DNA from: Phycisphaerales bacterium | GTDB lineage: Bacteria > Planctomycetota > Phycisphaerae > Phycisphaerales > UBA1924 | NCBI GenBank assembly: GCA_022843045.1 | Contig: JALHOJ010000009.1 | Coordinates: forward strand, 1 to 64,000 | Length of the DNA: 64,000 nt | Direction of reading: 5' to 3' | Part shown: in pieces, positions 59,267 to 64,000 of the stretch | How the letters are laid out: each line of letters starts with the position of its first letter | How positions within the stretch are numbered: position 1 is the first letter of the stretch | Made by a program: the position numbers and the translations under genes | The notes under the pieces: generated by a model | What the model saw: the letters and a program-made list of their open reading frames with translations, nothing else | Told to the model about the DNA's origin: nothing | Database searches by the model: none

Positions 59267-59626
59267 TCAGGGGCTGCCCGCCTCGCGCTTGGGTGCCTCG
59301 GGATCGATCTCGCGCAGGTATTCCCACGAGAAGATCCCCGTGTCGTGCCCGTCGCTGAAGCGAATCTTGATCGCGTAGTTGCCCACCAACTCCGCGTGCG
59401 TCGCCTTGAGTTCGCCCGATGAGCCGCGCGCGGGCAGCACCGTGAGCGGATTCTTCTTCATCTGCTCGCGCAGTTCTCGCATGTCAGCGCTTGGGCTCAT
59501 TTTGCGGAGGTATGAGATGGAGTAATAGGACGTGCTGCCGTCGGCCCACTCGACGGTGAGACCGCGATCCTTCTTGAGGTCGAGGCGGGCGGGGGCGGGG
59601 CCGGGGGCGGGAGCAGGTGCGTCCAT
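59267..59626 (-). CDS. DUF971 (gamma-butyrobetaine hydroxylase-like N-terminal domain) protein
   Basis: A 119-aa protein matching DUF971 across residues about 20-112: LTVEWADGSTSYYSISYLRKMSP in the N-terminal half, and ELVGNYAIKIRFSDGHDTGIFSWEYLREID in the C-terminal half (key parts: AIKIRFSDGH and GIFSWEYLR). The fold is small and all-beta. In eukaryotes it precedes an Fe/2-oxoglutarate oxygenase; stand-alone bacterial versions are common beside iron-sulfur (Mrp/ApbC) genes, but no such gene is adjacent here. ATG at 59626. Diverges from pyrF. Confidence 0.88.
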   Translation of the reverse strand: MDAPAPAPGPAPARLDLKKDRGLTVEWADGSTSYYSISYLRKMSPSADMRELREQMKKNPLTVLPARGSSGELKATHAELVGNYAIKIRFSDGHDTGIFSWEYLREIDPEAPKREAGSP

Positions 59627-59656
59627 CGCGCAATCGTACAGCGTCTACGCTGGGCC

Positions 59657-60514
59657 ATGGCCAACTTTCAGGAGCGACTGGCTCATGCCATCGACAGCAA
59701 GCAATCGCTCGTGTGTGTCGGGCTTGATCCTGTGCTCGAACAGATTCCCGCGGACGTCCGCGCCCGCCATCACGAGCCGCTTCGCGCCATCGCCGAGTTC
59801 TGCCGGGGCGTGATCGACGCAACCGCAGACGTCGCCGCGCTGCTCAAGCCCCAGTCCGCCTGCTTCGAGCGATTCGGCAGCAAGGGCGTCGCGGTCCTCG
59901 AAGAAGCCGTCGCCCACGCACGCTCTCGCGGCCTGCTCGTGCTGCTGGACGCCAAGCGAGGCGACATCGGCATCTCGGCGAACCACTACGCGGCCGCCGC
60001 GGCGCACGTCGGGGCAGATGCGATCACCGTCAATGGGTACTTGGGCCCAAGCACGATCCAACCGTATCTGGACGCGGGGCTTGGAGTCTTCGCGTTGGTG
60101 CGCACCAGCAACCCGGATAGTGATGTCGTGCAGGGACCGAAACTCGCCGATGGTCGCACCGTCGCGGAGATGATGGCCGACATTGTGCAGTCGCTGCCCG
60201 GGGTTGGGTGCGTAGTGGGGGCGACGAAGGCCTCGGACGCGGCGGCGCTGCGTCGCCGGATGCCCGATAGGATGTTCTTGGTCCCTGGTTATGGGGCCCA
60301 AGGGGGAACAACCGAAGATTTGCGATCAATGCTCCGATCGGCCCCGAAAACGCTTGCAACTTCTGGTATCATCGTGAACGCCAGCCGGAGCATCATTTTT
60401 CCCAAGCTTGAGGGGGCTGCTTTGGGAACCGGCGAGGCGTGGACCGACGCGGTGCGGCGGGCCGCGTTGGCGATGAAGGCGGATCTGTCGGTTCTGTCGC
60501 CGATAGATGGATGA
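59657..60514 (+). CDS. pyrF: Orotidine 5'-phosphate decarboxylase
   Basis: Last step of de novo UMP synthesis: OMP to UMP. The 285 residues and the pattern identify the longer (type 2) OMP decarboxylase. Signatures are VCVGLDP near residue 19, LLKPQSACFERFG near 62, the catalytic VLLDAKRGDIGISA near 95 (Lys and two Asp), TVNGYLGPSTIQPYL near 122 and FLVPGYGAQGGTTEDL near 213, the phosphate-binding loop. The ATG at 59657 is strong. Its stop overlaps a possible start (ATG 60507) of the next gene. Confidence 0.95.
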   Translation: MANFQERLAHAIDSKQSLVCVGLDPVLEQIPADVRARHHEPLRAIAEFCRGVIDATADVAALLKPQSACFERFGSKGVAVLEEAVAHARSRGLLVLLDAKRGDIGISANHYAAAAAHVGADAITVNGYLGPSTIQPYLDAGLGVFALVRTSNPDSDVVQGPKLADGRTVAEMMADIVQSLPGVGCVVGATKASDAAALRRRMPDRMFLVPGYGAQGGTTEDLRSMLRSAPKTLATSGIIVNASRSIIFPKLEGAALGTGEAWTDAVRRAALAMKADLSVLSPIDG

Positions 60515-60563
60515 TCCAGGGTTTCGGTGCGGATGGACTTGGGTTGTCAGCCCGAGGTTGCAG

Positions 60564-61766
60564 ATGAATTCCACAGCGAGCACAAACTCGGCAGGCACGG
60601 CACGCACCGTGGCAGTCATCGTGAACGCGATGGCACCCTATCGCTTTTATCAATATTTACGGATCGAAGAAGCCCTGCGCGAGCACAACCTGCGACTGGT
60701 CGTGCCGCTGCTGTACGAGTTCAACAACATCCCCTGGCCCTTGCCTGATGTTTCGAAGTTTGGCGGCGTGCTGCTGGGACCTGGCGAGACGGTGCCGGAT
60801 GGACTGCCAAGCCCCTTCAAGTGCGTGCCCAAGGGGCGGCGCGTGCTGGATGTGCTGCGCGAGCACGACATACGGGCGGTGGTGATCAACGGGTACATCC
60901 AGGCCGAATGCTGGATGGTCATGCTGTGGGCGAAGGCGAAGGGGATACCGGTCTTTCTGGCGGGAGATTCGAATCTCGCAGGCGACACGAACGGACAACT
61001 GGTGCATCGCATCGCGAAGAAGGCGACTGTGGGCGCCCTGGTGCGGGCGTGCGATGGCGTGATGCCCGTGGGCTCGCTGGGTGAGAAGTACTTTGAGCGC
61101 TACGGCGCCAAGCCGGATCGCTCGTTCGTCGTCACGTTTGAGGTTGACCCGCAACTTGCGACACCACTTTGCAACGGCGAACGCGAGAAGCAGCGCGCGT
61201 GGACAGGCTTTACGGATGATCGCAAGCGAATTCTGTGCTCAGGTCGGCTTCGATCCTTCAAGCGATTCCACGACGCGATCGACGCGTTTCTGTCCATCGC
61301 TCAGAAGCGGCCCGAGTGGGATCTGGTCGTCGCGGGCGACGGCCCCGAGCGGGCCAACCTCGAAGCCCGCGTTCCCAGCCACCTCCGCTCGCGCGTCAAG
61401 TTCCTGGGCATGATTGCCGAGCCCGATCGCGTGATGAGCCTCTTCAAGGACACCCACCTGTTTCTCCATCCTGCGGGCTACGAGCCGTGGGGCATGGTCA
61501 TCCAGGAAGCGGCCGCGGCGGGCGTACCAATCGTCGCCACCGACGTCACCGGCAGCGCGGCGGACCTCGTGCGTGATGACGACAACGGATTCAAGGTCGC
61601 AGTGGGGGACGTGCGAACGATGGGCGATGCGTTGCTCAAGGTCACCGACCCTGCCCACTATCCGCGATTCGCCGCGAACGCGAAGACCATGCTGGATCGC
61701 TGGCACCAGAAGTACGAAGCGGGACGAGGCTTTGTGGCGGCGATGAAGAGCGTCGGGGTTTGCTGA
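60564..61766 (+). CDS. Glycosyltransferase, GT4-type (family 1)
   Basis: Predicted retaining glycosyltransferase with a GT-B fold, 400 aa, cytoplasmic. The N-terminal part has AVIVNAMAPYRFYQYLRIEEAL near 15. The C-terminal half has ILCSGRLRSFKRFHDAIDAFLSI near 228, WDLVVAGDGPERANLE near 255, VKFLGMIAEPDRVMSLFKDTHLFLHPAGYEPWGMVIQEAAAAGVPIVATDVTG near 283-333 (key elements GYEPWGMVIQEAAAAG and the catalytic Glu of EPWGMVIQE), the ExFGxxxxEA-like motif of family 4. Acceptor and sugar are unknown. The ATG at 60564 has GAGG 7 bases upstream. An ATG at 60507, overlapping pyrF, would add 19 residues. Confidence 0.88.
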   Translation: MNSTASTNSAGTARTVAVIVNAMAPYRFYQYLRIEEALREHNLRLVVPLLYEFNNIPWPLPDVSKFGGVLLGPGETVPDGLPSPFKCVPKGRRVLDVLREHDIRAVVINGYIQAECWMVMLWAKAKGIPVFLAGDSNLAGDTNGQLVHRIAKKATVGALVRACDGVMPVGSLGEKYFERYGAKPDRSFVVTFEVDPQLATPLCNGEREKQRAWTGFTDDRKRILCSGRLRSFKRFHDAIDAFLSIAQKRPEWDLVVAGDGPERANLEARVPSHLRSRVKFLGMIAEPDRVMSLFKDTHLFLHPAGYEPWGMVIQEAAAAGVPIVATDVTGSAADLVRDDDNGFKVAVGDVRTMGDALLKVTDPAHYPRFAANAKTMLDRWHQKYEAGRGFVAAMKSVGVC

Positions 61767-61784
61767 GTACATCACGTGGCCAAT

Positions 61785-61815
61785 GAAAAACAGCGGGCCC
61801 CGGTGGACCCGCTGT
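61785..61815 (-). terminator. Rho-independent terminator of rpsA
   Basis: Read on the minus strand: ACAGCGGG with CCCGCTGT (61790-61797 with 61808-61815), then TTTTT (complement of 61786-61790). It lies 25 bases past the rpsA stop and also sits just beyond the converging glycosyltransferase gene. Confidence 0.75.
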
Positions 61816-61840
61816 CGGCGTGCATCGATCGAATCCCTGC

Positions 61841-63208
61841 TTAGCTCAGGCCGCCCTTGAACTGGAACTGCTTGAACTTCTCGCGCTGGCGACGCAGCGC
61901 GGGGGTTTCCTTCATGATTTCCTCGGCGGTGCGGCCACCGAACTTGTCCTTGCCAAACTTGTCCTTGCCGCCCTTGCCGGGGCCGCCAGCACCCGCCGGC
62001 GCTTCGGGCACGGGCTTGAGGGCCTTGATGGACAGGCTGATGCGGCGGTTGGCCTTGTCGAGCTTGATGACCTTGGCGCGGATGATCTCGTCGACCTTCA
62101 GCGCGTCTTCGACGCGGGCGATGCGCTTGTAGTCGATCTCGCTGATGTGCACGAGGCCCTCGACGCCCGGCCCGATCTCGACGAACGCGCCGAACTCGGC
62201 AATCTTCGTGACCTTGCCGTTGACTTCGCTGCCTTCGACCAGTTCGCCCGTCGCCGTGGCGAACGGATCGCCCGCGACCTGCTTCAAGCCCAAGCCGATC
62301 TTGGGCTTGGAGCCTGGGTTCTCTTCGTCGCGATCGATCTTGAGCACCTTGACGTTGAGCTTCTGGCCTTCCTGCACGTACTTGGAGATGGCCTTCTCGC
62401 CGAAGCCGATTCGGTCAAACGTCAAGTCGCTGAAGTGGATCAAGCCGTCGATGCCGCCGATGTCGACGAACGCGCCGAAGGGCATGATCTTGCGGACGAC
62501 GCCCTCGACCGTCTGGCCTTCGGTCAGGTTCGCGATGATCTTCTCGGCCTGTTCCTTGCGGTCCTGCGCGAGGATGTCGCGGCGGCTGAGCACGATGTTG
62601 CCGCGGCCCATGCGGTCCACGCGCGAGATCGCGCACTTGAGGCGCTCGCCCACGAACACGGACAGGTCTTCGATGCGATCAAAGCCGATCTGGCTGGCGG
62701 GCATGAAGGCCTTGTGACCGGCGACTTCGAGCTCCAGGCCCACTTGCTTCGCGTCCTTGCCCTTTGCGACGCCCGTGACCTTGGCCTCCACCACCTGCCC
62801 GACTTCGAGCATCTCCCAATCGGCCTTCTGGACCGAGCCGGGACGCGAGCAGATGAACAAGCCTTCGGCTGCCTCAAACTTGTCGATCACGACTTCAAAG
62901 TCCGCGCCCACCACCGGCAACTGCGTCTCGTCCGGGAACTGCACCCGGGGCAGCACGCCCAGTTCTTTGGGGCCAAACTCAATGAAGATGTCGGTCGGGC
63001 CAACGCTCACGACCTTGCCATGGCGGTGCTCGCGGCCCGCTTGCACCACGCGCGGCCCGCGGATCGCGGCGGGCTTGCTGGGCGCTGCGGCCTTCTGCGC
63101 CGCGGCCGCCGCCCCCGCGGCCTCCATGTCCTTCATCGCCGCGTCGATCTCGGCGTTGATTTCGGGGGAGAGTTCGTTGGAGGTGACGTTTTCGGGCGAG
63201 GAGGTCAT
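61841..63208 (-). CDS. rpsA: S1 domain protein, probable 30S ribosomal protein S1
   Basis: RNA-binding protein that helps position mRNA on the small subunit. Of 455 residues, an Ala-rich start (about 1-50) precedes four S1 domains, near 62-120, 135-208, 230-310 and 322-395. The best preserved are GQTVEGVVRKIMPFGAFVDIGGIDGLIHFSDLT (third, core: IMPFGAFVDIGG) and GSEVNGKVTKIAEFGAFVEIGPGVEGLVHISEID (fourth, core: IAEFGAFVEIG). The tail is Gly/Lys-rich (GAGGPGKGGKDKFGKDKFGG). E. coli S1 has six domains in 557 residues; four is normal in other phyla. The mRNA leader (63209-63356) is strongly structured. Confidence 0.9.
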   Translation of the reverse strand: MTSSPENVTSNELSPEINAEIDAAMKDMEAAGAAAAAQKAAAPSKPAAIRGPRVVQAGREHRHGKVVSVGPTDIFIEFGPKELGVLPRVQFPDETQLPVVGADFEVVIDKFEAAEGLFICSRPGSVQKADWEMLEVGQVVEAKVTGVAKGKDAKQVGLELEVAGHKAFMPASQIGFDRIEDLSVFVGERLKCAISRVDRMGRGNIVLSRRDILAQDRKEQAEKIIANLTEGQTVEGVVRKIMPFGAFVDIGGIDGLIHFSDLTFDRIGFGEKAISKYVQEGQKLNVKVLKIDRDEENPGSKPKIGLGLKQVAGDPFATATGELVEGSEVNGKVTKIAEFGAFVEIGPGVEGLVHISEIDYKRIARVEDALKVDEIIRAKVIKLDKANRRISLSIKALKPVPEAPAGAGGPGKGGKDKFGKDKFGGRTAEEIMKETPALRRQREKFKQFQFKGGLS

Positions 63209-63251
63209 GTGGGACTTTCGGTGCGGGACCAGTGAGGCGGGCCAAATGGTT

Positions 63252-63368
63252 CGTTGCCCAGGGATCGCGGCTGCGCTTCGGCAGGTACGCCCTGGCGATC
63301 ATGCCAGGTCTTGGGCAACGTCCCCGACGGGCCACGGGCCTCCGGTGCGTCGGGGAACGGGGAGTATA
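63252..63368 (-). promoter_or_regulatory. Promoter and two-stem structured leader of rpsA
   Basis: On the minus strand a TATACT (complement of 63363-63368) would start transcription near 63356. The first stem-loop follows at once: CCCCGACG with CGTCGGGG (63348-63355 with 63322-63329, perfect 8 bp). A second has a 9-bp base, CGTTGCCCA with TGGGCAACG (63312-63320 with 63252-63260), enclosing a 6-bp hairpin CCTGGC/GCCAGG (63303-63308 with 63291-63296). Both lie before the start codon, about 40 bases upstream. No T-run follows either stem, so they are not terminators. Autoregulation by S1, known in E. coli, is a possible role. Confidence 0.5.
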
Positions 63369-63452
63369 GAACGGTCAGTGATTGATGGCGCGATGGGGGC
63401 GTGCGGCATCCGCCCAGACTTGCGCCCGGGGCCCGTAGGACTGCTGTGGTTC

Positions 63453-64000
63453 TCAGGCCTTGGGGGTTGCGGCGGGCGGCACAATGCTCGCGACGTGGAC
63501 TTCCTTGAGCTGTTCCGGAGGTACAAAGCTGGGAGCCTTGGTCATCAGGTCGCTGCCGATCTGGGTCTTGGGGAAGGCGATGACGTCGCGGATGTTGTCG
63601 GTGCCGACGAAGTTCATGACCAGGCGGTCCAGGCCAAAGGCGATGCCGGCGTGGGGCGGGGCCCCATAAGACAACGCCTCCAGCAGGAAGCTGAACTTCT
63701 CCTTGGCCTGCTCGGGGGTCATGCCCAGCAGCTTGAAGACCTTGCTCTGCACGGCTTGGTCGTGGATGCGGACGCTGCCGCCAGCGATTTCCTGGCCATT
63801 GAGCACGATGTCGTAGCCGGCGCTGACGATGCCTTCGATTGTGACTTCATCGTCGGTATCGGCATTAAGGAACGCCTGCATCTGGTCGTCGCGCGGGCTG
63901 GTGAATGGATGGTGCATGGCGACCCACTTGCCCGTGTCCTTGTTCTTTTCGAACATGGGGAAGTCCACGACCCACAGGAAGTTCCAGGGGCCGCCCTCCG
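63453..64000 (-). CDS. aspS: Aspartyl-tRNA synthetase, C-terminal part (5' end beyond the window)
   Basis: Charges tRNA-Asp; class II synthetase. Only about the last 182 codons are visible, entering at base 64000. The frame reads [39 protein letters not shown] and [18 protein letters not shown] (motif 3), ending [20 protein letters not shown], all typical of the bacterial enzyme's C-terminal catalytic part. The stop is at 63453, about 245 bases before the rpsA start on the same strand, so the two genes probably have separate promoters. Confidence 0.95.
   Translation of the reverse strand, partial: EGGPWNFLWVVDFPMFEKNKDTGKWVAMHHPFTSPRDDQMQAFLNADTDDEVTIEGIVSAGYDIVLNGQEIAGGSVRIHDQAVQSKVFKLLGMTPEQAKEKFSFLLEALSYGAPPHAGIAFGLDRLVMNFVGTDNIRDVIAFPKTQIGSDLMTKAPSFVPPEQLKEVHVASIVPPAATPKA

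Overview
The window looks like chromosome from a high-GC (roughly two thirds G+C) planctomycete, most likely of the class Phycisphaerae. Three lines of sequence evidence support this. The organism makes a Gram-negative outer membrane (LpxB, an LptF/LptG-type permease). Two secreted proteins end in a Pro-Thr-Pro-Gly, short hydrophobic helix, Arg-rich tail, a sorting signal common in this group. SecA is about 450 residues longer than the usual bacterial form. The taxonomic call is inference; no rRNA or tRNA gene was found. There is no prophage, transposase, CRISPR array or integron. The content is mostly core metabolism and cell envelope genes scattered singly or in short operons, and genes usually found in clusters (nuoC, murD) stand alone.

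Layout. 1-9.5 kb: 3'-truncated ahcY, an alpha/beta hydrolase, two small membrane proteins, lpxB, a response regulator/histidine kinase pair, an RsmB-like rRNA methyltransferase divergent from the kinase, and a TM2-domain protein. 9.6-15.1 kb: a lipoprotein amidase, a secreted DUF4397 protein, a structured non-coding stretch ending in a strong terminator, and a CHASE2 Ser/Thr kinase plus lipoprotein operon. 15.1-24.6 kb: yajQ-queE, a second hydrolase, two TerC-family membrane proteins, rdgB, comB carrying an in-frame palindromic insertion, nuoC, queF and hypotheticals. 24.6-32.4 kb: ATP-grasp protein, SpoIIE-type phosphatase, ABC-F ATPase, a second secreted PTPG-tail protein, murD and a YdjY-domain lipoprotein. 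32.4-43.2 kb is one long minus-strand run: three tandem TPR/OGT-like glycosyltransferases, cysS, an LptF-type permease, and an ABC transporter pair. 43.3-52.8 kb: zinc-ribbon protein, fabI, a dicarboxylate symporter, an NADP-isocitrate dehydrogenase, a 590-base gap with no convincing gene, and the giant secA. 52.8-64 kb: HAD phosphatase, AhpD-like protein, VWA protein, an unusual DoxX protein, apt, a protein with a histone-H1-like tail, DUF971, pyrF, a GT4-type glycosyltransferase, ribosomal protein S1 with a structured leader, and the 3' end of aspS.

Functional links. queE and queF, both in the 7-deazaguanine (queuosine) pathway, sit about 8 kb apart. lpxB, the LptF-type permease and the amidase/murD genes serve the envelope. 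Signal transduction is rich: two-component pair, CHASE2 kinase, SpoIIE phosphatase. The most interesting points are the three-gene OGT-like cassette (37784-43245), palindromic elements at 1462-1526, 21257-21329 (inside comB) and 44404-44525, the attenuator-like RNA before the CHASE2 kinase (11663-11940), and the two-stem leader of rpsA (63252-63355).
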